Assembly (NCBI RefSeq): GCF_048564905.1
Contig: NC_133002.1
Location: 26,278,501 to 26,342,500 of the forward strand
Source of the DNA: Vicugna pacos
Taxonomy: Eukaryota; Chordata; Mammalia; Artiodactyla; Camelidae
Direction of reading: 5' to 3'
Length of the DNA stretch: 64,000 nt
The translations under genes and the position numbers were made by a program. Shown here in pieces: positions 48,100 to 57,998 of this stretch. Position 1 is the first letter of the stretch; every line of letters starts with the position of its first letter. The notes under the pieces are model-generated. The model saw only the letters and a list, made by a program, of their open reading frames with translations, did not search any database and had not been told where the DNA came from.

Positions 48100-48197
48100 G
48101 GAAGTAACACCTCTTGTATGTTATTCCAGATGGACTGTCCTCCCATGATTATTGTCAGCTGTGTCATCAGTTCAAGGAGACAGCCACTTGAGTCACA
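48100..48197 (-). pseudogene. Anoctamin relic exon (CDSSGCLLEL ... NNIQEVLLP)
   Basis: An open 98-bp exon reads CDSSGCLLELMTQLTIIMGG followed by QSIWNNIQEVLLP, one of the best-preserved blocks. ANO6 has CDPGGCLLEL here, with nearly the same remainder. The acceptor (TATTCCAG) and donor (GTGAGT) are intact. This block alone would pass as functional; the neighbouring exons show it is not. Confidence 0.93.
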
Positions 48198-48372
48198 CTG
48201 GAATATTAGAAAGAAAATCTCATTTAAATTTTGGATAGCTCTAACATGAAATAAAGTCATTATTTTATGCCTAAAATATCTAAGGAACAGAGAGTAAAGA
48301 CACTCTTCATTGGGCAACTAAGAGAAAACCTGAAACAGGTTAGACTGTCAGAACACAAAGCTGTATTCACAC

Positions 48373-48547
48373 CTCTTCATTTCTGTATTTTTACAGCCAA
48401 TACACCAGATCTCACAGATAAGTCACAAATCTGCCCTTAAAGAATGTGTTGTAGAAACACGAGGAGTAGTAGTTGACAAAGTGGAACAAGAACACCTTCA
48501 TGGCTGGGTTGTTCTCATAGTCAGTCTGGTCCTTGGGAGCTCTGCAG
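48373..48547 (-). pseudogene. Anoctamin relic exon (TDYENNPAMKVFLF ... NYYSSCFY)
   Basis: After the acceptor TTATTCTAG, ELPRT can be read. One missing base then shifts the frame to TDYENNPAMKVFLFHFVNYY and SSCFYNTFFKGRFV. Two stop codons follow in the stretch that should read YPGDPVYWLGKYRNEE; VYWL and KYRNEE are still readable. The donor is GTGTGA. It joins in phase order to the exon at 48,100-48,197. Confidence 0.9.
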
Positions 48548-49614
48548 CTAGAATAAAGAAAAGGTAAGTCTGCAAAATTGTGAACGGCTTTGAGACCCTA
48601 ATCAAAGCCACGGACACATGAGTTAACACGCTAAATATGTATGTGTATATATATATATATATATACGCAATTCACACTGTTTTATATCAGCTGTTTTGAA
48701 TTTCTTAACTTATCCACTATGTTATTTCCAACTGTACACAATGTTGTAAGAGTTTCTCCCACTAAGAACGCAATATCCCACAAGGCAAAAAAAAAAAAAA
48801 AGTCACCCGTTCCTTAAAATTTATAAGCACAACAGTATCCAATGGTCAAGAACTGTCCTCTGTCAGGTGTAATTTGAAAGAAAGCTACTTCTCAACATCC
48901 TGCTAAATAAAATTCTCTTGTCTCCCTGAACGGCAGTAAGGTAGGACTATTGAAGAAGACAAACAAAACACGGGGCAACTTGCTAGAAACATTTGGGGAA
49001 CATAAAACGATCATCCTCCTAGTTCAGAATTTGAATTGGTCTTAGTATTTTCAGAAGATGACCACTGAGCAGACCACTGGGAGAACCACCCAGCCACATG
49101 CAACGTGTGGGAAACACTTAACTTAGGCCGCTAAGCCGCTGGGTGGGATACAAGCCAGAGAGAAGAAACATTTATTATAGAAGCCGCAGCTGATGAGAAT
49201 GGAGCTACACTAACAGGAACAGCATGGGGGGAGACACATAACAGTGTGATTAATTGTCCTCTCCGTAACGCGCAAGCAAATCTGCCACTGGAACCATGAC
49301 CCTCTTCCACTTATTTGCAATACAGAGACTATTTACTTTCAACAATAGGGTACATTATCTAATGTAATTGAAATTATTATTAAACACTGACATATTTACA
49401 CAGAGCTTGGACATTCTAAAGCGTCCTTTGTCCCTTTTACTAATGCAAAAATGGAGCTAATTCACTTCTCATATAGGCTAGAGAAAATAGGTTTGCAGTT
49501 GAAGTTAACTAAAGACTGTAATGTACTGCAATTCAAGTTCCTAAAAGATAGTCTCTGTTTTGACCTGGTTCTAAAACTAGTGTAGAAATTATCTCAGCTG
49601 CAGGAGGAGCTTAC
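48548..49614. other. Relic intron, unassigned
   Basis: A TA/TG microsatellite lies at about 48,640-48,667 and a run of A at about 48,786-48,800. No other element was recognised. Confidence 0.4.
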
Positions 49615-49841
49615 CAGAGTCAGTCATCATGACTGACACGTTCTCATATATGGCGTTCAGGGTCATGAAGATGATAAAACTGATGAGGGAAGCAGTGATG
49701 GGCGTGGCCCACCTGCACAGTCAGGTACTTTTGGATTGGGTCTGTTCCACTCAGGTTCTTGGGAAGTTTTGCAGAAAATACAATGAACACTGAAAGTCCG
49801 TAGACAATGATCCCAATAACTGAAGCAATGGTCAACAGGAC
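49615..49841 (-). pseudogene. Anoctamin relic exon (VIGIIVYGLSVF ... GTDPIQKYL)
   Basis: After acceptor TGTCAG the exon reads VLLTIASVIGIIVYGLSV, FIVFSAKLPKNLSGTDPIQ and KYLTVQ. A single inserted base then shifts the frame, after which TPITASLISFIIFMTLNAIY and ENVSVMMTD follow up to a GTAAGC donor. It corresponds to a transmembrane helix, an extracellular loop and the next helix of ANO6. Confidence 0.94.
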
Positions 49842-50059
49842 CTGACAACCCAAAAACCCAGCAGCATGAGACTCACTAATGATCGTATTTTTACACAGAA
49901 AACTTGCCCCCAACCCAGCTTAAACAGAAAACATGCATGTGTTGTAAACTTCACATAAACGTGAGAAGTGATATAAATCGCACGTAAATGCCATAAGAGA
50001 CGTGAATATCAGGCATGTTAAATTTTAGGGGAGGAGGAATGAAAGATGTCAAAAAGAAT

Positions 50060-50200
50060 GAGTGCATCCACTAATGTAACACGCTGGCAGCAGGAGCAGC
50101 TGTGTGCAGGGCATAGGGAATATATGGGAACTCCACTTTCTGTGAATTTTTCTGTAAACCTAAAACTGCACTAAAGAAGAAAGCCTATTAAGTATATTTT
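50060..50200 (+). mobile_element. Old L1 (L1M-type) 3' end
   Basis: GGGAATATATGGGAACTCCAC, TGTGAATTTTTCTGTAAACC, TAAAACTGCACTAAAGAAG and AAGCCTATTAAGTAT match the common 3' tail of older mammalian L1 elements. Confidence 0.6.
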
Positions 50201-50924
50201 AATGGGTCAAAATGGGGCAACTGGTGGCATGTTCTTTTGGAGGGAAGTCTGTGATAGCAGAACAAATGAAAGTATCCCTTCTACATCTGTAGAATTACTT
50301 ATGTTATGAACTAGTTGTAACCCATGAAGGGGATATGCTTCCTTTCAAGGGGGAACCTATCACTGATTCAGGGTTCAGCAGGTGCTAGCTGTCATCTTCA
50401 TTCTGAATAGAACCAGTGAAGCTGTGGACATGCCCTGAGGGAAACAATAGAAGTGACAGCATGTCTCTGCTGATGAAAGCTTCACATGCTTTTCATACTC
50501 CTTGAGATCTTAAAATGGCAGGTATTCCTACTCCCTGCATTTGCACAAGATTCATGTCCCTGATCCACTGTAGTTCTGACTGTGTGGACCCAAGGGCAGC
50601 GGGGGTGTCTGAAGCATAATTTGCACGTGGCTAATAGGGTTTCAGTTCCTCACTAGGCAGGTTTTTTTCTGGCCACTGAAGAATGCGCATTAAAGATCCC
50701 ATTTTTAAACTGTTTTCCTTCCATCTACCTTCTTGGTCATAGTCCAGAAGCATGTACTCAGTGTCCCTGGCTGCTCCTGATGGCTGCCCCAGAGAGAAAG
50801 CTACAAAGAATGTGAATTTCAGGACTAAGTGAACCACATCATGTTATTTACAGCAGCGGGCGGCTGGTTTGCACCTGCAGGGGAGAGCAGAGGGAGTGTT
50901 TACAAGCCCCTCCTGGAGCCACAC
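50201..50924. other. Relic intron, unassigned
   Basis: No repeat is recognised. A 68-codon minus-strand frame at 50,631-50,837 resembles no known domain. Confidence 0.35.
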
Positions 50925-51075
50925 TCCTGCATCTGGATCCCAGCTCTGATGCTAGCTGTGGGGCCTTGTGCAAATTTCTTAACCTCTTGTGGCTTCAATC
51001 TCCTCACCCATATAATGGGGGAATAACAATAGCAATTCATAGGACTATTGTGATGAATCAATTATTTACTAATTG
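50925..51075 (+). mobile_element. MIR element
   Basis: GGATCCCAGCTCTGATGC, GTGCAAATTTCTTAACCTC, CTTCAATCTCCTCACCCATA and TAATGGGGGAATAACAATAG follow the MIR consensus order. Confidence 0.72.
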
Positions 51076-51469
51076 TGAAAAAATTTGGAACATTAACCGC
51101 AGGCATGTGAAAAACTCTGCGTAAGTATTAGCTACGAATATGGTGACCAAAGTCTTAAAAAGGTGTTTTTATTAGTTTTTAAGCCATCAGTTTGTAGAGA
51201 AAGCATTTTATTTTCTCCTCTACTCTCTTTCATCATCCTTTTCTTCACAGTTAAATCTTCATGCTTGTGAAAGGAATAACTTTTTGGTGTGTGTGTGATT
51301 AAATGTGAAAATTAGTTAAGGCTGAGAAAAATGTATTATAGAAGGTATATTAAGCCTTCCTCTCTTGTACAGCACATAAAGGCCATTTAAATAGTATGTA
51401 TTTTTAAAAGTCTGCATAATAATTTTTTAATTATATATGAAGTAAACATAATAGTTAAGAATCCTTAAA

Positions 51470-51670
51470 TGCTTACTATTGCTTCAGCACACATCTATTT
51501 TTCAAAATCCTCACAATCACCCTGTGGGGAAGGTAATATTATATCTTTTACAGATGAGGAAATAGAGCCACGTGGAGATGATGCAATTTGCCCCAAATCA
51601 AGCAACTATTCAGTGAAAGTACTGAAATACTCAAAGAGCCCAAAGACACACTAACTGTATAGCACTGTCT
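51470..51670 (-). mobile_element. MIR element, reverse orientation
   Basis: TCCTCACAATCACCCTGTG, TTACAGATGAGGAAATAGAG and TTTGCCCCAAATCAAGCAAC match reverse-complemented MIR. Confidence 0.6.
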
Positions 51671-51884
51671 CCTACATGGTCTGTAAAATCAATTCTAATT
51701 CATTTCAGAACTTTTACAAACTTGACACATTTCCATTTTTCTTCCAAGCACTTAATGGGTTCACTATTTCTTAAGAAACAGGAAAGCTTTCCATTCTCCT
51801 TCCTCAAGTTTCTTCTTATTTATCACATTTTCTGATCATAAATTTAACATTTGCTCATTAAAGAAAATTTGAAAGTACTCAGTA

Positions 51885-52455
51885 GTGGACAGAATTGCTG
51901 TCCTGGATCTGTCCCCAGTCTTAGAAGAGGACCCAGAACTTGCTATAGGATAAGTAACCTCTATTTTGTTTATAGTCCTGTGATTTAACCTCGATTGACC
52001 CACTCTTTCTGAAGCACCAGAAGTAGATCTCAGTTGGTTTAAGACAAATAATACCCCTCATAGTATTGGCCTCGCACATGATTGGAGAATTGGCAAATAA
52101 CCCAGGAAGAGCCACTATTATGTGAGGAGATACTTACTGGTGCCCATGTGAACCATAAGCTTCCTCTATTAAGAGAGGAAGCTGCCAAAAGAGACCTGTC
52201 TTGGTTTGGATGGATGATCTGGGATGCTGCGTGCCTAGAAGCAACATGCTGAGACATCTTTGGACACAGAATGAAGACAGGACAAAAGCAGCCCTTGACA
52301 TCATCTAGGCTAGAGTATCTCTCCTTGACTGAAGCCAGACCTCAGACCTGAGGTTTTCATTTACAGGAACCAATAAATCCCATGCATCCCCATTTTTTGG
52401 TTGTTGTTTAAACACATTGGAGATTGATTTTGTCACCTACAATCAAAAGACTCCA
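51885..52455 (+). mobile_element. Possible LTR-like fossil, family uncertain
   Basis: The tail AGGAACCAATAAATCCCATG, TGTTTAAACACATTGGAG and TTTTGTCACCTACAATCAAA resembles the end of old ERVL-group LTRs. The left part is too worn to place. Treat as a tentative, ancient, non-coding relic. Confidence 0.3.
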
Positions 52456-52519
52456 AATCTGAAAATGAATAAAAAAAAAATAAGAATAATGCTTTGACCT
52501 ATAGACATAATTTCTTCAG

Positions 52520-53790
52520 AACGGTGCATTGTTTGTATATTACAAATCATTTTATATATTAATTTTATTCTCAAATCTATCATAAGCATAACACTTTGAC
52601 ATGTCATAAAATATTTTCATGGACACACTTTTTCATGGCTGCATACTATTCTACTTTGTGAATAGTTGGAAGAATATTTTGGCTGAGATTTTATATATGT
52701 CTGTGACTTGCATCCATAATGACTTTTCCCTGTCATTTTGAAATAATTCCTGATTAAAAGTTTTTCAAAGCTGAATTAGTGGATTAAAACATATGAATAT
52801 TTTTGACTCTTGATATCAACTGTCAGACTGCTTTCTAAGAAGGCTTGAGGAGTACACCAGAAATTAACACAGCATTGTAAATCAACCATACTTCACAAAA
52901 ATTATCCAGTAACCTAGGCATGGGATTGGTGATCACTGACATTTCATCCTCATAAACAGAGCTGTGTCACTTGAGAAGTGGAAAACTATTTCATTTTGAT
53001 GTGCACTGAGTGAATTACCATTGAAGTGTGACATCTATTTTTTCCTTTGTGAATGTGTGTTCATCTTCTCTGCCTTCTACGCTCCTGAGATATTTTGATG
53101 TTACATTTGAAGTGATCTGAACTCTCTATGTATTGAAGGAATTAGCCCCTTGTCGGATTTGTAAACAAATAACATCCTCTGGTGTTTTGTTTAAAATTAG
53201 GATGCTTATGATGCATGAAAATCTTTGTATAATTTCCTCTGAAACTTACTGTTCATCTAGAGGTTGTATACTCATCCATATTTATTTCTAGTTTTTTTTC
53301 TAATTGTGTTACTTTTTAAATGTTTCTGGAATTTATCATAATACATGGTTCACTGTATGATTTCAATCTTTTCTTTTCCCCCCAAGTAGCTAACAAGTGT
53401 TCCATTCACTGAATAACCTTTATTTATCTCCCTGATTTGTAATGCCTTCCATCTCTTATAGTAAATTATTATTGATATCAGAGCCCATATCTGGACTTCC
53501 TGCCCTACTTTCTAATCTGGCTATTCTTGAACTAGTAAAACTCTCATTATCTTATTAATTATTATATTGCTAATATGATTTTATTCACAATAAACCCAAA
53601 TGAATTTTATAACTTCTGATATTTTGGAGATATGATCTTTTAATCTAGAATCATGTGATTAAAGCATCTTTTATATCTTTCAGTAGTTTACTTTTATTTT
53701 TTGATAGTTCCTACTATCCTTTTGTTAGGCTACTCTTAGATATTTTACCTAGGTTGTTACACTTGGAAAATTTTAGAAATCTTAATGCCT
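52520..53790 (-). mobile_element. Decayed old L1 in reverse orientation
   Basis: Antisense L1 landmarks occur in order: CATGGCTGCATACTATTCTA, ATTCCTGATTAAAAG, AGACTGCTTTCTAAGAAGG, TGTTCCATTCACTGAATAACC, then TATAGTAAATTATTATTGAT with GGACTTCCTGCCCTAC. No frame survives. A younger L1 tail fragment (52,835-52,905, ACACAGCATTGTAAATCAACC) lies inside it. Confidence 0.5.
52835..52905 (+). mobile_element. Artiodactyl-type L1 3' tail nested in an older L1
   Basis: AGTACACCAGAAATTAACAC, AGCATTGTAAATCAACCATAC and TTCACAAAAATT match the last bases of cetartiodactyl L1 copies. It appears inserted into the reverse-oriented older L1. Confidence 0.5.
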
Positions 53791-54689
53791 CCATCTGGTC
53801 TCTTAATCAAACCCTGGAGAATCCTAAACCACTGATCTGATTTGAACAAATGAGGTGAAAAGAATTGGGGGAAGCACTGTGTGCAGAAGAGACTGTGGAA
53901 CCTCCAGAGTGGCGCCCTGCGTTGGCTCAGATTTTCTCTGGAAAAAGTTTTCTCTATGAGACTACATAGTTCCCAACTTGACTTTCAGTTTTCTCAGCAT
54001 TTCACATTAGATTTTAAAAGTCTGTGGCAGGTTCTTACCAAGAAAAAGAGCACTTGCACAAAGGGTTATATGTATACACTTTCCCCAGGTGGTAAATGGA
54101 ACACGCTCTTCTTCCTTATTAAAAAAACAAATTTAGTCAATCAAGGGATTACACCAATGAAATGCTATTTCTCCTTACTGGTCACTAAATCCTAAACATA
54201 AAAAGAATAATAATAATTTTCAGACATTGCCTCCTTGTTTGTAAATGCATGGGTTTTTTTCCTGTTTTTTTTTTTCCTTTTCTTTTCTGTTAACAATGTC
54301 AAACACACAACAAAATATGTACAGTGTTCGTTTTAATACTATTTTTTGAAAATGCACATGTGAACAGTAAACTGTCCCTGCCATGGTCTGAGCACCTGAC
54401 GAGGCCAAGCTGTAAAGCTCTATTCCTTAGCTTGCCTTTGATTTCAGAAGTGAAGGTAGTGACAGCTTAGAGTCTGTGCAGGACAGAAAGTATCATAGGT
54501 GTCTGCAGCTAACTGGTCTCCACTGTGTGTTTCTTGGTTGAGCTTTATGTGTTAATTAGCTACAACTATGAAGTTTAAGAGTTTCCATTTTAGAGTTTAT
54601 ATTTAGAATTTTTTAACAGATGAAATCAGTTAGACTCAAGATTTAACTGGATTATAAAACCAGATATAGTATAATAATAGCTGTAACTA
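53791..54689. other. Relic intron, unassigned
   Basis: No recognised gene or repeat. A 104-codon plus-strand frame at 53,881-54,195 shows no known domain. Confidence 0.35.
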
Positions 54690-54925
54690 AGTACATGGCC
54701 CTTCCTCTATGCCAGGAAGCTTTCCAAGTAGATTCTGTACATTACTTCGACCCGTCCTTACCACTGTCATGAAGAAGCAACTCTCTTATTCTTATTTTAT
54801 AGGAAACTATGGCACAGAGAAGTTAAGTTGTCCAAGATCACTCAGGAAGCAAGCTACTGTGTTCAAATATGAATTTAGGCAACTTCATTCCCAAGATCTC
54901 ACTACCACAACGCTGACCTCTCTAA
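54690..54925 (-). mobile_element. MIR element, reverse orientation
   Basis: TCTATGCCAGGAAGCTTTCC, TTATTTTATAGGAAACTATG, GCACAGAGAAGTTAAGTTG and CAAGATCACTCAGGAAGCAAG follow reverse-complemented MIR closely. Confidence 0.68.
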
Positions 54926-56134
54926 ACAATGGAGCATGCTTTCACAAGTAAAGTAAAATACTTCAAATACAAAACTAAAAAAAAAAAAAGGCAATTTTTT
55001 AAATAAGGAAGAACTATAAAGTTAAATGAGTCTTCATCTTCAATTTTTCAACAAGCATGTTCCAATGAAAATTTAAACTAATTAGCTGGCAATTTTAAAT
55101 TTAAACTTGGTAGTTTAAATGACCAAAAAACTTTTCTTCAGTATTTTTTGTATGCTGCCAATATGATAAGTTTTTTGTTTTTCAGGACTCAAAAGCATTA
55201 TGAACATCTAATTTTGTCTAAGATTCAGCTTTCATCTCTGAATGTACAGTCATTCACCAACATATGCTTTTACCCCCATCTTCAGTTGTAAACAATGGGA
55301 GCTATTCATAATGGGGATTATTAGAAGCTTATTACATTGTAAAAGACAAATGTCACTTTCTATTGGTAGCTGAACCTCATTTTTTTCCATTTATAAAAGA
55401 GGATTTCGACCTGCTTTCTCCATATCTTTTCAATGCCAACATTATGTAGATCTGTGATTCATTTATTAAATCTATATTTGGAGACATTTTCAGATGCTCC
55501 TAATAAAAGCATTTTTTCCAAGTGTTATTCATGCTCATAACCTTCTGTCCTGCTGCTGCTGACTGCAAGAACAAACAGCTCTAAATTATCTCAGCTGATG
55601 GAAAGAAGCAATAATACAAATGACTCAAAAATCATCTTTTCATAGCTCTGGAATGTTGATACAAAGATATATAGTTTTATTTTTTTTAATTTTGCAGCAG
55701 GAGTGGCAGCAATAAATTTACATTTCCAATTATGTAACATGACTAGCTCAAACACTGCTCAAACACTGATGGCACCTCAACAAATGTTTCCCTGCTTCTT
55801 CTACCCTTTCTGACTTTAGGATGAGAGCCATGCTTCTTTGTGCACATCCCAACAGGAAGGGGTAGCAGTGACTGGGACTTAGTTCAAGACAAAGGGGCAC
55901 TTAGTCTACTATGAAAACGAGGCCGCATGTGAAAAAATGGGAGTCAACTATAAAAACCAATTTGTCTTTCCTTCTACAACTATGTCATTGTAGCTAATTT
56001 ATATTTTGCATTTTTTTTGGTGTTATGAAAGGATACAAATCAATGCCTCTTATACACTTATACCAGTCTTTTTCTTTTCCCCCTTTTTACTGTTATTATG
56101 AAGGAAGGGCCTCACTTCTCTTCTGTGTCCACCA
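54926..56134. other. Repeat-poor AT-rich stretch, candidate conserved noncoding DNA
   Basis: No transposon is recognised. The part at about 55,300-55,740 combines AT-rich text with intact-looking regulatory words (TTTATAAAAG, CAGCTGATGG, AATTATCTC, CAATAATACAAATGACTC), a texture typical of vertebrate conserved noncoding elements. This is a judgement of style only. Confidence 0.3.
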
Positions 56135-56322
56135 TTCCAGGCAGTGCTCCTTCAACTTGGCTGCACATTAGAATAACCAGAGGAGCTTTAAAAACTTCCC
56201 TATGCCAGAATGCACCCCAGGCCACTAAGTACCATCAGAGTTTGCAGTGATGGAATCCAGGCACCAACATTTTTTAAGGTCCCCTGGTGATTCCAACATG
56301 CAGCCAAGGCTGACAAGTCCAG
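56135..56322. mobile_element. hAT-Charlie MITE-like element (MER5/MER58 style)
   Basis: Imperfect inverted repeat: CTTGGCTGCACATTAGAATA on the left mirrors CCTGGTGATTCCAACATGC and AGCCAAGGCTGACAAG on the right. GCACCCCAGGCC and CCAACATTTTTTAAGG lie inside. This layout is typical of short nonautonomous hAT-Charlie transposons. It ends about 34 bp from the anoctamin relic exon at 56,356. Confidence 0.6.
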
Positions 56323-56355
56323 AAGTAAACAGACTAAAGTGCATCTAAACAGCAC

Positions 56356-56501
56356 CCGCTCTTCCTGGGTAATCTCATCTATCTCCACGTGGGGACACCG
56401 CGCCTCCTATTCTGGTCGGACTTGTTCTTCCTGCTCAACCGTGTCCCATTTGTACTCAAGTTCTGCCTGGCGCTGCTTTCAGAACTCCAATAGTAAGGTG
56501 A
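56356..56501 (-). pseudogene. Anoctamin relic exon (RQAELEYKWDTVE ... EIDEITQEER)
   Basis: After a GATGTTAG acceptor it reads VTLLLEF, a stop in place of tryptophan, KQRQAELEYKWDTVEQEEQ, VRPE, a second stop in place of tyrosine, then EARCPHVEIDEITQEER. ANO6 has LEFWKRRQAELEYEWDTVE and VINEITQEEER at this place. Two or three residues are missing in the glutamine-rich part. The proposed donor GTGCTG is weak. It is the most 5' exon found; nothing upstream to 64,000 was recognised. Confidence 0.9.
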
Positions 56502-56822
56502 CTAACATCGAGAGAACAGCAGAATGTGGATCTTCAGTGATGACTGATGCTTCAGAAATCTGTACTTAATATTTATTACACTTAACACTTTGGTAAATGG
56601 TTAATAAAATCACATTATATTTATAGGCGATACTAAAAAAATGAGTTAATACCTTTTGTTTAAGAAAAAAGAAAATGTAGATAATTTATTGAACTTTTGG
56701 AAACAGACTAGCTCTCTAGCTCAGGGGAAAGGTATTAACGTGATGGTCAGAGGCAGGTGACTGTGTCTGATGCTAAAGTACCTGCTACCAGCACATTATG
56801 CCCACTAAAAACACAAATATCG

Positions 56823-56926
56823 GGGGGAAGGGTGGGTATAGCTCAGTGGTAGAGCACGTGCTAAGCATGTACAAGGTCCTGGGTTCAAGCCCCATTACCT
56901 CCATTAAAAAAAAAGTAAAAAAAAGC
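56823..56926 (+). mobile_element. Camelid tRNA-derived SINE (vic-1 type)
   Basis: GGGGGGAAGGGTGGG leads into the A box (TATAGCTCAGTGGTAGAGC) and B box (GGTCCTGGGTTCAAGCCCC), then ACCTCCATTAAAAAA and an A-rich tail. This is the standard body of the camelid SINE. Similar words flank it (CACAAATAT before, CACAAGTAA after), perhaps a worn target duplication. It is not a tRNA gene. Confidence 0.88.
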
Positions 56927-57334
56927 ACAAGTAACTGTCACAATTTAAAAGCACTGCACGGTGCACCCTCCAAGCCTTCTCCTCACATCCCTCTGTCTCT
57001 TCTGTCCAAAGGACCTGAGAGTGGGGAAGGGGATGAGAATGCTTTAGTAGCCCCTGCATTTCTATTTTCCACCACCACAGTCACACAAACTTAAAATAAT
57101 ATTCTTAAATATGGAAAACTGCCATTTTCCTCAATCATCGGTAAAGTAATTTTTAGAAATCGTCATTCTGTTTTAAGAATCGTAACTTTAAATAGCAGAC
57201 AAAAACAACATGAAATGGTAATTGAAAATGTAGCTTCAGGGGAAATCCCCTAAGCCCTTCTTCCCACCAGACTGTTACCCCTAGGCCCCAACTCTAGAGA
57301 AATTGCAGAATAACCACTGTGCCCTCCACCATTG

Positions 57335-57998
57335 TACCTGAGTCTGTACAATGCTCTGAGAATAAAGAGGAAAAAGACACAGTCCCTGCTTCCGGGAGCT
57401 CCTAGGTGCACAGGACTCAGTGAAGTGATGGCTGAGGAGGCGTGTTAAGAGGGCTTGGATAACAGTCAGCAGAGGGTGCTCAGGGCAGAGAGCCGGAACT
57501 GTAGCCAAGGCTCTCCCAGAGGAGGGAAACACTGTGCTGAGTTCTGAGATGCCCTAGAAGTGATCAGGTGAACGTATAATGTTAAGGCCATTTCTCCCTG
57601 GGGAGCTGCGCATGCAAAGGAGGGAGGCCAAAGAGAGCCAGGTCCCTTCCAGGAACTGCAAATAGTCTACAAGCGAGCACAGGGTGCGGGAGGCAGATGA
57701 GCAACCAGGTGGAGAGATCACAGGTGCACATCTCAAAGGACTCTGTGTGCCTCCAAGGTAGAGGAGACATGCAAAGTGATCTAGAAAGAGACAAGATAGA
57801 GGCAGGGAGGACTATTGGCAGGTTCATGTGGAGGCCTGCTGAGGCCCTCTCAGGAGGAGAGAGAAGAAAACATTTCAGCAGGTGGACGGATTGGCCACAG
57901 GTGTGATGGAAGGGCAGGAAGAAGTCAAAGATGCAGGCCAGCTTTATGGCTTTGGCAGTGTCTAAATTATAGTGCCATTCCCTGAAATAAGAAGGGCA
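57335..57998 (-). mobile_element. L2-like fragment, reverse orientation, left part
   Basis: AATGCTCTGAGAATAAAGAG, GACACAGTCCCTGCTTCCGG and GGAGCTCCTAGGTGC open like a reversed L2 3' end, and purine-rich text follows to the L1 insertion point. The same style resumes at 59,207-59,350 (GATGTGCAGTAGGCAAATAA), so the L1 split one older element. Confidence 0.45.

Larger units (their letters stand above)
34530..56501 (-). pseudogene. ANO6 (pseudogene, ANO6-like): Unprocessed anoctamin (ANO6/TMEM16F-like) pseudogene
   Basis: Six separated blocks on the minus strand translate to consecutive parts of the anoctamin membrane domain, in gene order, with introns between them: 56,356-56,501, 49,615-49,841, 48,373-48,547, 48,100-48,197, 41,390-41,513 and 34,530-34,736. 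The peptides VIGIIVY, FSAKLPKN, GTDPIQKYL, TQLTIIMGG, WNNIQEVLLP, KLGLFYEY and RRMVPEKAQDI point to ANO6 rather than ANO5 or ANO4, judged from memory of those proteins. In vertebrates ANO6 is a calcium-activated phospholipid scramblase and ion channel of the plasma membrane. Here the frame is broken by stops in two exons and frameshifts in four, and the exon between the first two blocks was not found. Introns contain MIR, L2 and L1 relics. It is a decayed duplicate or a lost gene, not a retrocopy. Confidence 0.88.

Noticed and set aside
56823-56926. Functional tRNA gene
   Set aside because: A and B boxes are present, but an extended non-tRNA body and A-rich tail identify a SINE.
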